NCBI RefSeq assembly: GCF_004119495.1
Contig: NZ_NRQU01000040.1
Span: 3,038 to 46,147 of the forward strand
Origin: Flavobacterium sp. YO12
GTDB taxonomy: Bacteria; Bacteroidota; Bacteroidia; Flavobacteriales; Flavobacteriaceae
DNA: 43,110 bases
Reading direction: 5' to 3'
In this document: piece after piece, positions 1 through 8,137 of the stretch
How the letters are laid out: each line of letters begins with the position of its first letter
Numbering within the stretch: the stretch's first letter is position 1
The notes under the pieces: generated by a model
The model's input: the letters and a program-made list of their open reading frames with translations, nothing else
Database searches by the model: none
What the model was told of the DNA's origin: nothing
Made by a program: the position numbers and the translations under genes

Positions 1-180
1 GAAGTACAAATAAAATTCATATAGATGAGAAAGAAAATCTACATAAGAATTATAGCAATCAATTCTGTCACTTTTTGTTGAATTTGATTCCAGATAAATT
101 GCTTGATTACAAAAATTTCCAAATGCTTTTGTACATCTGTAAAATTCATGTGTAAGTGTAATATTTTGAAGTTTATCCAT
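1..180 (-). CDS. Partial hypothetical protein, N-terminal 60 codons
   Basis: An open leftward frame starts with ATG at 180 and runs off the left edge without a stop. The visible 60 residues begin MDKLQNITLTHEFYRC and end in an aromatic, helical-looking stretch (SYVDFLSHLYEFY). I recognise no family. The next gene to the right points the same way, and both lie inside the segment I interpret as the end of an integrated element, so this is probably accessory cargo. An open frame of this length could occur by chance in AT-rich DNA. The start-to-edge openness and the varied amino-acid composition favour a real gene. Confidence 0.5.
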   Translation of the reverse strand, partial: MDKLQNITLTHEFYRCTKAFGNFCNQAIYLESNSTKSDRIDCYNSYVDFLSHLYEFYLYF

Positions 181-427
181 TTAGACCTGATTTTTTAATT
201 AATTTAATTTTGAATATTATTTTTAAAGATTTATTTGTTGCAAAAATTACCTAATATTTTTTTTATATGTCAGAAAATCACACCAGTGATCGAAATTTGG
301 GCGATAATTTAATTTTCGTTGCGTTACCAGATAAAGATAAGGGATGCAAATTTTCCAAATACAAAACCATGTTTAAATTCAGCCTAAATGTTTAATTTGG
401 ACAAACGGCAGTTATAGATAGTCTTTC

Positions 428-1099
428 TTAATCAAATTGTTTCATAAAATCTATCATGTGCAATTTATAACCATTTAAAAGTTTATACAGCTCGTTACTT
501 ACCATAAACATATTGAAAGCGTAATCCACTTTTTTATTTATCGAAAATTCCGTTATCTCAGCTAATCTTATGTACATCATAAACTCCTCACCAGTGTCTA
601 CTCTGTCAGTATTCAATTTTATGTGTTCACTTGAGAAATGAATAAATCCACTTGTGTTCTCATATAATAATCTAAACCCAGGATAGATGCAGTCTAATTT
701 TTGAGATAAATACGAATCAGTCATTTTATTATCTTCCGCATCTTTTATATTTCTAATATGTTCTCCATTTTGAATTCGATTATAAAAGTCCAATCTATCT
801 GCAACCAAACTCATAGCGAACATTCTCATGCAGTTATCAGCTTGAAGCCGTAATAAGTTTATTGCGGTTATCCAGTTGTTGGATTCGGTTAGAGTTTTAA
901 ATCCTCTATTTAATTCTATTGCTCTGTGAACAATTGAGAATGTAAAATGACTTGGTTTGGAAAGTAATTTTCTTTGAGTTTCATTTGTAAAAATCTCAAC
1001 AGCTGTATCATTTAATTGTTTGTTCAATTGCTCTATCGCTTCAAATATTTGAGTTAAATCAACTTCCGAAACATTTTCATTTAATGGTTGCTTGTCCAT
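428..1099 (-). CDS. Hypothetical protein, 223 aa, on putative integrated element
   Basis: A soluble, probably mostly helical protein with no signal peptide or membrane segment. The middle (residues about 75-140) reads like a helical bundle rich in Leu, Arg and Asn (NNWITAINLLRLQADNCMRM). This is followed by a segment with GFRLLYENTSGFIHFS, a pattern resembling uncharacterised proteins found with mobile elements and defence islands in Bacteroidota. I cannot name a family with confidence. It is the only sizeable complete gene in the element-like segment. A TAnnTTTG-type box (TATTTTTG on the minus strand, 1141-1148) lies upstream, so it is probably transcribed on its own. The function is unknown. 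A defence or stress role is a guess from location only. Confidence 0.75.
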   Translation of the reverse strand: MDKQPLNENVSEVDLTQIFEAIEQLNKQLNDTAVEIFTNETQRKLLSKPSHFTFSIVHRAIELNRGFKTLTESNNWITAINLLRLQADNCMRMFAMSLVADRLDFYNRIQNGEHIRNIKDAEDNKMTDSYLSQKLDCIYPGFRLLYENTSGFIHFSSEHIKLNTDRVDTGEEFMMYIRLAEITEFSINKKVDYAFNMFMVSNELYKLLNGYKLHMIDFMKQFD

Positions 1100-1140
1100 A
1101 AAAATTGTGTAAAAATTGCGTATTAATAATTTATCAAATT

Positions 1141-1148
1141 CAAAAATA
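1141..1148 (-). promoter_or_regulatory. Candidate -7 box for the 223-aa gene
   Basis: On the minus strand this reads TATTTTTG, an exact match to the Bacteroidota -7 element TAnnTTTG, about 40 bases before the ATG at 1099. I see no convincing TTG/TTTG -33 element at the expected distance. Confidence 0.4.
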
Positions 1149-1253
1149 TTTAAGAAGTACGCAGTGATTTTGCGTAGCTATTCATATTCAATCTTTTCTT
1201 AATTTTAGAACAATAATACCAATTAATATTCGGATACATTACAGGAAACCATA

Positions 1254-1427
1254 ATGATAAATGTATTTCTTTATCATAAAAAAAATGACAAACATACTAG
1301 CAAAAAGTATAGTCCGAGACGCCAATTCATTCAAGTTACAGACGTAAAATTCTCGATATGGATTATTATATGTTGTATCATAATGACATTTTTAATACCT
1401 TTACCGATATTAAAGTACATTGACTGA
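1254..1427 (+). CDS. Possible small membrane protein, 57 aa
   Basis: An ATG-to-TGA frame of 58 codons lies in an otherwise gene-free stretch of about 630 bases. The N-terminal half is strongly basic (HKKNDKHTSKKYSPRRQ). The C-terminal half is one hydrophobic segment (FSIWIIICCIIMTFLIPLPI), so it would be a single-pass membrane peptide. The first 24 bases form an inverted repeat (ATGATAAA and TTTATCAT around an 8-base loop), which could fold over the start codon. AT-rich DNA often yields chance frames of this size, and ATA codons are frequent, so this is only a candidate. It lies close to the inferred attachment site. Confidence 0.25.
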   Translation: MINVFLYHKKNDKHTSKKYSPRRQFIQVTDVKFSIWIIICCIIMTFLIPLPILKYID

Positions 1428-1558
1428 GTGAGATTAAATTGATCAAGGCTACAAAGGGCTGTAAGGTAAGTCATTTTAAATGAGACCTATTCGGCTACCC
1501 TTTTTGGAAGAACACTTGAGAACACCAATAAAATCAACGAATTAAGGAATAGGCATGT

Positions 1559-1576
1559 AATCCTGCCACCCCGACA
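1559..1576 (+). repeat. Displaced 3' end of tRNA-Pro (att-site scar)
   Basis: AATCCTGCCACCCCGACA matches the 3' half of the T arm, the 3' acceptor strand and the discriminator base of bacterial proline tRNAs, which typically end GGTTCGAATCCTGCCACCCCGAC. No D arm, anticodon arm or 5' acceptor strand precedes it, so it is not a tRNA gene. A terminator follows at once, as expected downstream of a real tRNA gene. The simplest reading is the duplicated attachment core left when a tyrosine-recombinase element inserted into tRNA-Pro. The intact tRNA and the integrase would then lie beyond the left edge. The tRNA match is from memory, not from an alignment. Confidence 0.6.
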
Positions 1577-1577
1577 A

Positions 1578-1606
1578 AAGCCGAACAGAAATGTTCGGCT
1601 TTTTTG
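1578..1606 (+). terminator. Rho-independent terminator after the tRNA-Pro scar
   Basis: A 10-bp stem (AAGCCGAACA with TGTTCGGCTT) closes a GAAA tetraloop and runs into a T tract. It starts two bases after the tRNA-like 3' end, so it was probably the native terminator of the tRNA-Pro gene before insertion. Confidence 0.8.
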
Positions 1607-1734
1607 TTTTTAATTCCATTATAGACTGTTTTACAAGAAATTGCAGTATCATAGAGTAACTAATCCTTTTTTTCTATTAATAAAAAATAATCCTCTCTAA
1701 TAATTTTAGAAGCCTAAAAATTAAGAAATTACTA

Positions 1735-2061
1735 ATGGAACACAAAAATTTTGCCTTTATAAAGGCAGACAAAAAATTGATTAAAGTTTTCTTTAACGAC
1801 ATTACTATTATAAAAGGACTAGGAAATTATGTAGAAATTCACACCACATTCAATAAGAAATATCTCTATTACAAAACGTTAAAAGACTTAATTCAAAGTT
1901 TACCCAATGAGTTTATGCGTGTTCATAATTCATATATAGTAAATTTGACAAACATTGAATATTTTGAAGACAATCAAATTGTAATAAAAGATTTAAAAAT
2001 TACAGTAGCAAAAAGTTACAAAGATTGCTTTGTAAATGCAATTAATAAGATAATGCTATAA
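1735..2061 (+). CDS. LytTR-domain DNA-binding protein, 108 aa
   Basis: Almost the whole protein is a LytTR DNA-binding domain. It carries the family pattern: an early DITIIKGLGNYVEIHT strand pair, then TLKDLIQSLP, then FMRVHNSYIVNLTNIEYF and a terminal strand-helix (ITVAKSYKDCFVNAI). LytTR domains usually follow a response-regulator receiver domain and bind promoter direct repeats. Here no receiver domain is present and there is no partner kinase next door. It may be a stand-alone regulator or the remnant of a longer one. The domain is complete, so a truncated N-terminus would remove only regulation, not DNA binding. Its target is unknown. Confidence 0.85.
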   Translation: MEHKNFAFIKADKKLIKVFFNDITIIKGLGNYVEIHTTFNKKYLYYKTLKDLIQSLPNEFMRVHNSYIVNLTNIEYFEDNQIVIKDLKITVAKSYKDCFVNAINKIML

Positions 2062-2169
2062 GTTAATTATATAAAAGAGAAGTCAAAGTAAATAATATAA
2101 CCAGCAAAGTAAATAATAAAATTTTGAAGCATTTTTATTCGTTCTAATTTCGATAAAAATCTCATTATT

Positions 2170-2541
2170 ATGAAAAAAGAAATTGCAATAAACTATATCG
2201 AAACACACAGCCTTATAGGTATAAAAGCAGGCTTGCACAGGGAAAGCTTTTTAGACATTTGGATGATTGTTGTTAATGACAGAATTTTTGCCAGATCATG
2301 GGGCTTAGCCGAAAAAAGTTGGTATAATACTTTTTTACAAGACCCTAAAGGGCAAATAAAATGTGGCGAAAATATTTTTAACATTAAAGCAATTGTTCCC
2401 ATTGACAAAAACGACTTAACTCCAGCAATAAACAATGCTTACTTAACAAAATACAATACAGATCACAATATTGAATATGTAAAAGAAATAATTAAAGCAA
2501 AACATATTGAAAAAACTTTAGAATTCATTATCACAGAATAA
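2170..2541 (+). CDS. DUF2255 family protein, 123 aa
   Basis: The pattern IKAG, then DIWMIVVNDRIFARSWG, then WYNTFLQDPKGQIKCGE matches the DUF2255 family, small single-domain proteins that resemble the split-barrel flavin/nitroreductase (DUF385-like) fold. No activity is established for the family that I know of. There is no signal peptide or membrane segment. It lies about 110 bases after the LytTR gene on the same strand, and may share its transcript, though no linking evidence is visible. Confidence 0.7.
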   Translation: MKKEIAINYIETHSLIGIKAGLHRESFLDIWMIVVNDRIFARSWGLAEKSWYNTFLQDPKGQIKCGENIFNIKAIVPIDKNDLTPAINNAYLTKYNTDHNIEYVKEIIKAKHIEKTLEFIITE

Positions 2542-2736
2542 TTAGACAGAAGATAACGTAGTTTCCAAACCATTCATTCAAATTACAATTTTAAAGCTTA
2601 TATTATTACACTATAATCAAGCTAATTAGGACCTTCTTTATCCCTCAACAGCCTTTCGATATTATAAATATAACTTAATGCATTTGGTTAAATTTTTTAA
2701 ATAAGCTTTTTTTGCAAACCATATAGAAACATTTAA

Positions 2737-3141
2737 ATGAAAAAAATAGCCCTCTTTATTATTTTAATTATTTCGACATTAGCTTTTGCACAGAAAAAAG
2801 CAACAACTAAAGAACCCAACGAAAAAAAGGAAAAATACACTTTATACAAAACCCATGCGCATGCTTCTTATTACAACGACAAGTTCAACGGAAAGCGAAC
2901 AGCCAGCGGCAGAAGATTCAACAACAGTAAATTTACGGCTGCTCATAAAAAGTTTCCATTTGGAACAAAACTAAAAATCACAAACGAAAAAAATAATAAA
3001 TCTGTTATTGTAGAAGTTATCGATCGAGGCCCTTACAGCAAAAGAAGAGAAATTGATCTTACCAAAAAAGCTTTTATGAAAATTGCCTCAAATAAAGGAA
3101 GCGGTTCGCTTAAAGTCAAAATTGAAGTTTTAAAAAACTAA
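2737..3141 (+). CDS. RlpA-like septal ring protein, double-psi beta-barrel
   Basis: A signal peptide (MKKIALFIILIISTLAFAQ) is followed by a short Lys-rich linker and an RlpA-type double-psi beta-barrel at about residues 40-130. The family marks are visible: ASYYNDKFNGKRTASGRRFN, TAAHKKFPFGTKLKI and VIDRGPY, including the conserved Asp in the last. RlpA proteins act in the periplasm. In Pseudomonas the protein is a lytic transglycosylase acting on denuded glycan strands. There is no SPOR domain here, which is common for the short Bacteroidota versions, and there is no lipobox. It stands alone, with about 300 bases before parA. Confidence 0.85.
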   Translation: MKKIALFIILIISTLAFAQKKATTKEPNEKKEKYTLYKTHAHASYYNDKFNGKRTASGRRFNNSKFTAAHKKFPFGTKLKITNEKNNKSVIVEVIDRGPYSKRREIDLTKKAFMKIASNKGSGSLKVKIEVLKN

Positions 3142-3445
3142 ACCGCAAACAAATCAATTAAAGCAATTCCAGCCTGACTGCCTTGCGGGGCTTTAGCAAA
3201 AAATTCAGAGGGAAACATTTATTTTTTGAGTTGATCTCAAAAATCAAGTCACAATTCCAGCCTTTTTGCCAAATCAAAAGACGAAACTGAGCAAAATTTC
3301 GTTATTCTTTTGAACATACATCAAAAATTAAATCTGTAAAACACGCACCGCACAACGATTAACCAACGTTTATTAAATGTTTACAAAATAGATTTTCAAA
3401 AACCATAAATAATTGTATTTTTACGGTTCAAAATTCAGAAAATAA
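3142..3445. other. Intergenic region before parA
   Basis: About 300 bases without a gene. The right end holds a candidate parA promoter: TTTTC, 18 bases, then TATTTTTA at 3416-3423, close to the TTTG/TAnnTTTG consensus. I see no parS-like site (TGTTTCACGTGAAACA type) and no convincing terminator hairpin. Confidence 0.4.
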
Positions 3446-4213
3446 ATGGGCAAAATCATTGCGATTGCTAATCAAAAAGGAGGCGTTGGAAAGACAACTA
3501 CATCAGTAAATCTTGCTGCCTCATTAGGTGTTTTAGAAAAAAAAGTATTACTTATTGACGCTGATCCTCAGGCAAATGCTACATCTGGCCTTGGGATTGA
3601 TGTTGAGACTGTAGAAATTGGAACTTACCAAATACTTGAACATAGCCACACGCCAAAAGAAACTATCATCCAATGCACAGCACCAAATGTTGACGTGATA
3701 CCTGCTCACATTGACCTTGTTGCCATCGAAATTGAATTGGTTGACAAAGAAAATAGAGAATACATGCTTAAAAAAGCATTAGAAAGTGTTAAAGAAGAAT
3801 ATGATTATATCATTATCGACTGCGCTCCTTCGTTAGGTTTATTAACCTTGAATGCTCTAACAGCAGCTGATTCTGTAGTAATTCCAATTCAATGCGAGTA
3901 TTTCGCACTTGAAGGATTAGGAAAACTATTAAATACTATAAAAAGTATTCAAAAAATACACAACCCAGATCTTGATATCGAAGGATTACTACTTACCATG
4001 TATGATTCAAGATTGCGTTTATCAAATCAGGTTGTAGAAGAAGTTCAAAAACACTTTAACGATATGGTTTTTGATACCGTAATTCAGCGAAATGTTAAAT
4101 TGAGCGAAGCTCCAAGTTTTGGCGAAAGCATCATTAATTATGACGCAACCAGCAAAGGAGCAGTTAATTATATTAATCTTGCTCAAGAAATTATAAAGAA
4201 AAACAGTAAATAG
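3446..4213 (+). CDS. parA: Chromosome partitioning ATPase ParA/Soj
   Basis: Full-length (255 aa) ParA/Soj. The deviant Walker A (KGGVGKTTTSVNLA) is at residues about 10-23, the switch I Asp lies in LLIDADPQANAT, and Walker B lies in YIIIDCAPSLG. ParA dimerises on ATP, binds DNA non-specifically, and is stimulated by ParB, moving replication origins apart. parB follows after a 5-base gap on the same strand, so the two are one operon. The short form without an N-terminal helix-turn-helix is the chromosomal type, not the plasmid type. Nothing unusual is seen in it. Confidence 0.96.
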   Translation: MGKIIAIANQKGGVGKTTTSVNLAASLGVLEKKVLLIDADPQANATSGLGIDVETVEIGTYQILEHSHTPKETIIQCTAPNVDVIPAHIDLVAIEIELVDKENREYMLKKALESVKEEYDYIIIDCAPSLGLLTLNALTAADSVVIPIQCEYFALEGLGKLLNTIKSIQKIHNPDLDIEGLLLTMYDSRLRLSNQVVEEVQKHFNDMVFDTVIQRNVKLSEAPSFGESIINYDATSKGAVNYINLAQEIIKKNSK

Positions 4214-4218
4214 TTTTT

Positions 4219-5121
4219 ATGACAAAAGCAATTAAAAAACAAGCCTTAGGAAGAGGATTATCAGCATTATTAAAAGATCCGGAAAACGACATTGTATCAG
4301 TAGAAGACAAAAATGCTGATAAGGTTGTTGGAAATATTATTGAGCTTGAACTAAGTGCTATCGAAATAAATCCGTTTCAGCCTAGAAGCAATTTTAACGA
4401 AGAATCATTACGCGAGTTAGCCACTTCTATTAAAGAACTTGGTGTAATTCAACCTATTACTGTTCGAAAATTAGATTTCAATAAATACCAATTAATTTCT
4501 GGAGAACGTCGTTTACGTGCTTCAACTTTATTAGGTTTAACTCACGTTCCTGCATACATTCGTATTGCAAATGACAATGAGTCTTTAGTAATGGCTTTGG
4601 TTGAAAACATTCAACGTCACGACTTAGACCCAATCGAGATTGCACTTTCATACCAGCGTTTAATTGACGAAATTCAATTAACACAGGAACAAATGAGCGA
4701 ACGTGTTGGAAAAAAACGCTCTACAATTGCCAACTATTTACGCCTTTTAAAACTTGATCCAATTATTCAAACTGGAATTAGAGATGGTTTTATCAGCATG
4801 GGACACGGACGTGCTATTATCAATATTGAAGACTTAGATGTTCAAACTGATATTTATCAAAAAATCGTAAGTCAGAATTTATCTGTTCGCGAAACAGAAA
4901 CTTTAGTAAAAAATTATCACGAAAGTTTAAAACCAAAAGCAGAACAAAAACCAAAATCTGATTCTTCATTTATGGTTAGAGAAACTCAAAAAAACTCTTT
5001 CAATGACTATTTTGGTTCAAAAGTTGATATAAAAGTCGCTGGCAATGGAAAAGGAAAAATTACAATTCCTTTTAGTTCTGAAGCCGACTTTAATCGAATT
5101 ATAAAATTAATTAACGGATAG
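4219..5121 (+). CDS. parB: Chromosome partitioning protein ParB/Spo0J
   Basis: 300-aa ParB. The N-terminal GRGLSALLKD peptide is the ParA-stimulating motif. The CTPase/ParB-N domain carries INPFQPR and SGERRLRAS, followed by the helix-turn-helix with ENIQRHDLDPIEIA and MSERVGKKRSTIANYLRLL. The C-terminal 40 residues would form the dimerisation domain. It loads on parS sites and spreads as a clamp, and is the partner of the ParA encoded just upstream. No parS site is visible in this window. Its stop codon overlaps the GTG start of the next gene by one base, which indicates translational coupling. Confidence 0.96.
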   Translation: MTKAIKKQALGRGLSALLKDPENDIVSVEDKNADKVVGNIIELELSAIEINPFQPRSNFNEESLRELATSIKELGVIQPITVRKLDFNKYQLISGERRLRASTLLGLTHVPAYIRIANDNESLVMALVENIQRHDLDPIEIALSYQRLIDEIQLTQEQMSERVGKKRSTIANYLRLLKLDPIIQTGIRDGFISMGHGRAIINIEDLDVQTDIYQKIVSQNLSVRETETLVKNYHESLKPKAEQKPKSDSSFMVRETQKNSFNDYFGSKVDIKVAGNGKGKITIPFSSEADFNRIIKLING

Positions 5122-5690
5122 TGAATAAGATTGTCCCCATAAGTTTATTGTTCTTTCTCATAGGAACCGTTTCTCTTTTTGCTCAAACAAAAAAAGACAC
5201 GGTTTTGGTTGTTAAAGACACAAGTAAATTACAAGAAATTGACCCTTTGACACCAGCAAAAGCAGCGTTTTATTCTGCAATTCTACCCGGTTTAGGTCAA
5301 GCCTATAATAAAAAATACTGGAAAATACCATTAGTTTACGGTGCCATAGGAACCAGCTTATACTTTTACATCGATAATAATAAAAAGTACCATGATTATC
5401 GTGATGAATACAAACGCAGACTTGAAGGTTACGGACCTGGAACTGGCGGAAAGTACGATTATCTAGATGACAGCAGGCTTATTGCTGGTCAAAAATTCTA
5501 CCAGCGAAACCGAGATTTATCAGCCCTTTTTGTTGTTGCTTTTTACGCTTTAAATATTATCGATGCCAACGTCGATGCTGCCTTGATTCAATTCAACGTA
5601 AACGAAAGATTATCATTACGCCCGGAAATTTATCCTGCCGATGTAACTTTTAAACCAAATGTTGGACTAACTTTTAATTACCACTTTTAA
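5121..5690 (+). CDS. DUF5683 domain protein, exported
   Basis: 189 aa with a signal peptide (ISLLFFLIGTVSLFAQ) and the DUF5683 core PAKAAFYSAILPGLGQAYNKKYWKIPLVYGAI. After this comes a hydrophobic hairpin and ALNIIDANVDAAL. The family is common in Bacteroidota beside parAB and dapB, and has no proven function. The likely location is the inner membrane or the periplasm. The GTG start overlaps the parB stop by one base, and a later ATG would cut into the signal peptide, so GTG is preferred. dapB follows after 36 bases, suggesting a parA-parB-DUF5683-dapB operon. Confidence 0.85.
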   Translation: MNKIVPISLLFFLIGTVSLFAQTKKDTVLVVKDTSKLQEIDPLTPAKAAFYSAILPGLGQAYNKKYWKIPLVYGAIGTSLYFYIDNNKKYHDYRDEYKRRLEGYGPGTGGKYDYLDDSRLIAGQKFYQRNRDLSALFVVAFYALNIIDANVDAALIQFNVNERLSLRPEIYPADVTFKPNVGLTFNYHF

Positions 5691-5726
5691 CAGTCTTTAA
5701 AGGCTTTTAAAACAAAAAAATATAAA

Positions 5727-6428
5727 ATGAAAATTGCACTTTTAGGATACGGAAAAATGGGTAAAGTAATCGAAAGAATTGCTTTAGAAAGAGGTCATGA
5801 AATTGTTTTAAAGAAAGATGAATTCAATACTTACGACGGACTTTCAGCAGCTGATGTCGCTATTGACTTTAGTGTTCCTACTGCAGCCGTAGATAATATT
5901 TCAAACTGCTTTCACGCAAATGTCCCTGTTGTTTCTGGAACAACTGGATGGCTGGAACACTTTGACGAAATGGTTGCCCTATGCAACGAAAAACAAGGCG
6001 GATTTATTTCAAGTTCAAACTTCAGTTTGGGAGTTAATATTTTCTTTGAGCTTAATGAATATTTAGCCAAAATAATGTCGCAATTTGATTCATACAAAGT
6101 ATCGATGGAAGAAATTCATCATACTCAAAAACTAGATGCTCCAAGCGGAACAGCTATTTCCTTAGCAAAAGGCGTTATTGAAAACAGCAGTTATGCAAAT
6201 TGGACTTTAGATGATGCTAAACAAGGTGAAATTCATATTGAAGCGAAAAGAATTGGAGACGTTCCCGGCACTCATACCGTAACATACGACTCAATTGTAG
6301 ACAGCATCGAACTAAAACATACTGCTCACAATCGCGAAGGCTTTGCTCTAGGTGCAGTAATCGCTGCTGAATGGCTTGCTGGTAAAACAGGAATCTACAG
6401 CATGAAAGATGTATTAAATCTAAAATAA
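5727..6428 (+). CDS. dapB: 4-hydroxy-tetrahydrodipicolinate reductase
   Basis: 233 aa, the short DapB form. The N-terminal Rossmann motif GYGKMGKVIE binds NAD(P)H. VDFSVPTA-like IDFSVPTA and SGTTGW are family marks. The signature HHTQKLDAPSGTA (residues about 131-143) carries the catalytic His/Lys and substrate-binding residues. It catalyses the second committed step from aspartate semialdehyde toward meso-diaminopimelate and lysine, and so feeds peptidoglycan. It is probably in the same transcript as the genes before it and lepB 66 bases after it. No anomaly is visible. Confidence 0.96.
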   Translation: MKIALLGYGKMGKVIERIALERGHEIVLKKDEFNTYDGLSAADVAIDFSVPTAAVDNISNCFHANVPVVSGTTGWLEHFDEMVALCNEKQGGFISSSNFSLGVNIFFELNEYLAKIMSQFDSYKVSMEEIHHTQKLDAPSGTAISLAKGVIENSSYANWTLDDAKQGEIHIEAKRIGDVPGTHTVTYDSIVDSIELKHTAHNREGFALGAVIAAEWLAGKTGIYSMKDVLNLK

Positions 6429-6494
6429 AACATACTAAACTTAAGACTTCTACATAAGAATAACCTAAAGTTTAAAACATAAAAAACAAAAACT

Positions 6495-8048
6495 ATGACA
6501 CTATATTCTTGGTTCGTATTTTTCTTAGCAGTACAAATCATCCACTTTGTGGGAACTTGGAAACTGTATCTGGCAGCTGGCAGAAAAAGCTGGGAAGCTG
6601 CAATTCCAGTTTATAATTCGATTGTTTTAATGAAAATAATTGGCCGCCCAACTTGGTGGACATTTTTACTTTTCATTCCAATTATCAACTTAATTATGTT
6701 TCCTGTTGTTTGGGTTGAAACTTTAAGAACTTTTGGAAAAAAATCTACATTAGATACTATCCTAGGTCTATTTACTCTTGGTTTTTATATTTATTATGTA
6801 AACTATACTCAAAAATTAGAGTATAATGCAGACAGAAAACTGACACCTGATAACAAAACAGCCGATACGATCAGTTCATTACTTTTTGCGGTTATTGTTG
6901 CAACTTTAGTACACACTTACGTTGTTCAGCCTTATACAATTCCGACATCATCTCTTGAAAAATCTCTTTTAATTGGTGACTTCCTATTTGTGAGTAAAAT
7001 AAATTACGGCCCTAGAGTACCAATGACTACAGTTGCATTGCCAATGGTTCACGACTCTATTCCGTTAACAAAAAGAAAATCATACTTAAGCTGGCCTCAA
7101 TTACCTTATTTCAGACTGCCTGCCCTAGAAAAAATCAAACGCACAGACATTGTAGTTTTTAACTGGCCTGTTGATACCGTACATTATTTTTACGAACCAA
7201 AAGGAAGACCAGGCGTTATTAAACCTATCGATAAAAGATCAAATTACGTAAAAAGATGTGTTGGTATTCCTGGAGACAGCTTATCAATAAAAGATGGCTT
7301 TGTTTACATTAACGGAAAAAAATTAGTTTTACCAGAGAGAGCTAAACCGCAATACTCTTATGCTGTAGCTTTAGACGGAAAAACAAGTATTGATTTTGAA
7401 TCGTTACTTAAAGAATTAGACATTACAGATCCAGCAGGTTTTAGAAGCGAAAAAAGAGACACCCTTTATTTTGGTTCATTAACCGAAGCGAGCGCTGAAC
7501 GAATCAAAAATACTCCTGGTGTTACTGCTGTTGTACGAAAAATTGAAACAAGAACCAACAATGCTGTGTTCCCACATATCAATAAATGGAATGAAGACAA
7601 TTATGGTCCAATTTATATTCCAGAAGCTGGAAAAACAGTTGCACTAACAAATGAATCTTTACCATTCTACAAAGACATTATCACGAATTACGAAGGAAAA
7701 AAACTAGAAATTCAAGGTTCTAAATTTTTAATTGACGGAAAACCCGCAACAACATATACCTTCGAACAAAATTATTACTGGATGATGGGAGACAACCGTC
7801 ACAACTCTGAAGACAGCCGTTTTTGGGGTTACGTTCCAGAAAATCATATTGTTGGAAAACCAGTTTTTATTTGGATGAGTTGGGATACAAATGGAAAAGG
7901 CATCAACAAAATACGTTGGAACCGCGTGTTCACAACTGTTGATGGCGAAGGACAACCACAATCTTACTTCAAATATTTCTTAATTGTTCTTGGTCTTTAC
8001 TTCGTTGGAGAATTCTTCTGGAGAAAAAGAAAAGAAAACAAAGCATAA
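6495..8048 (+). CDS. lepB: Signal peptidase I, long Bacteroidota form
   Basis: 517 aa, about twice the usual LepB length. Residues 1-115 hold three or four hydrophobic segments (a DUF5684-like domain) ahead of the usual membrane anchor near residue 130. The catalytic Ser is S153 (box B, IPTSSLEKSL, in place of PSGSMxPTL). The general base is K253 (box D, YVKRCVGIPGD), and box E is MMGDNRHNSEDSR from M430. Between boxes D and E is a long insertion typical of flavobacterial enzymes. A last hydrophobic segment near the C-terminus suggests a second anchor. It cleaves Sec and Tat signal peptides at the outer face of the inner membrane. Confidence 0.93.
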   Translation: MTLYSWFVFFLAVQIIHFVGTWKLYLAAGRKSWEAAIPVYNSIVLMKIIGRPTWWTFLLFIPIINLIMFPVVWVETLRTFGKKSTLDTILGLFTLGFYIYYVNYTQKLEYNADRKLTPDNKTADTISSLLFAVIVATLVHTYVVQPYTIPTSSLEKSLLIGDFLFVSKINYGPRVPMTTVALPMVHDSIPLTKRKSYLSWPQLPYFRLPALEKIKRTDIVVFNWPVDTVHYFYEPKGRPGVIKPIDKRSNYVKRCVGIPGDSLSIKDGFVYINGKKLVLPERAKPQYSYAVALDGKTSIDFESLLKELDITDPAGFRSEKRDTLYFGSLTEASAERIKNTPGVTAVVRKIETRTNNAVFPHINKWNEDNYGPIYIPEAGKTVALTNESLPFYKDIITNYEGKKLEIQGSKFLIDGKPATTYTFEQNYYWMMGDNRHNSEDSRFWGYVPENHIVGKPVFIWMSWDTNGKGINKIRWNRVFTTVDGEGQPQSYFKYFLIVLGLYFVGEFFWRKRKENKA

Positions 8049-8071
8049 AAAAAACGTTAATTCGTTGAACT

Positions 8072-8119
8072 GGTAAATCGTTTAATTGTTTCTCAAAAAG
8101 AACGATTAAACGATTTACC
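8072..8119. repeat. Hairpin repeat between lepB and the WbqC gene
   Basis: GGTAAATCGTTTAAT (8072-8086) pairs perfectly with ATTAAACGATTTACC (8105-8119), and pairing extends four more positions inward with one wobble. The right flank adds CGATTAAACAAA. A second element built from the same GTTTAATCG units lies before gapA, so this is a dispersed palindromic repeat. It may also act as an attenuator or 3' mRNA stabiliser. Confidence 0.75.
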
Positions 8120-8137
8120 GATTAAACAAAAACCACA

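Noticed and set aside
267..395. A 42-codon plus-strand frame from ATG 267
   Set aside because: It is short, lies in the AT-rich gap between two leftward genes, has no promoter or family pattern and could easily arise by chance.
1555..1576. A complete tRNA gene ending at 1576
   Set aside because: Only the 3' T-arm strand and acceptor strand are present. No anticodon or D arm can be folded from the preceding bases.
3142..5121. A parS site next to parA-parB
   Set aside because: No sequence near TGTTTCACGTGAAACA was found. Short TGAAAC-type repeats near 34.6 kb are not palindromes of that kind.
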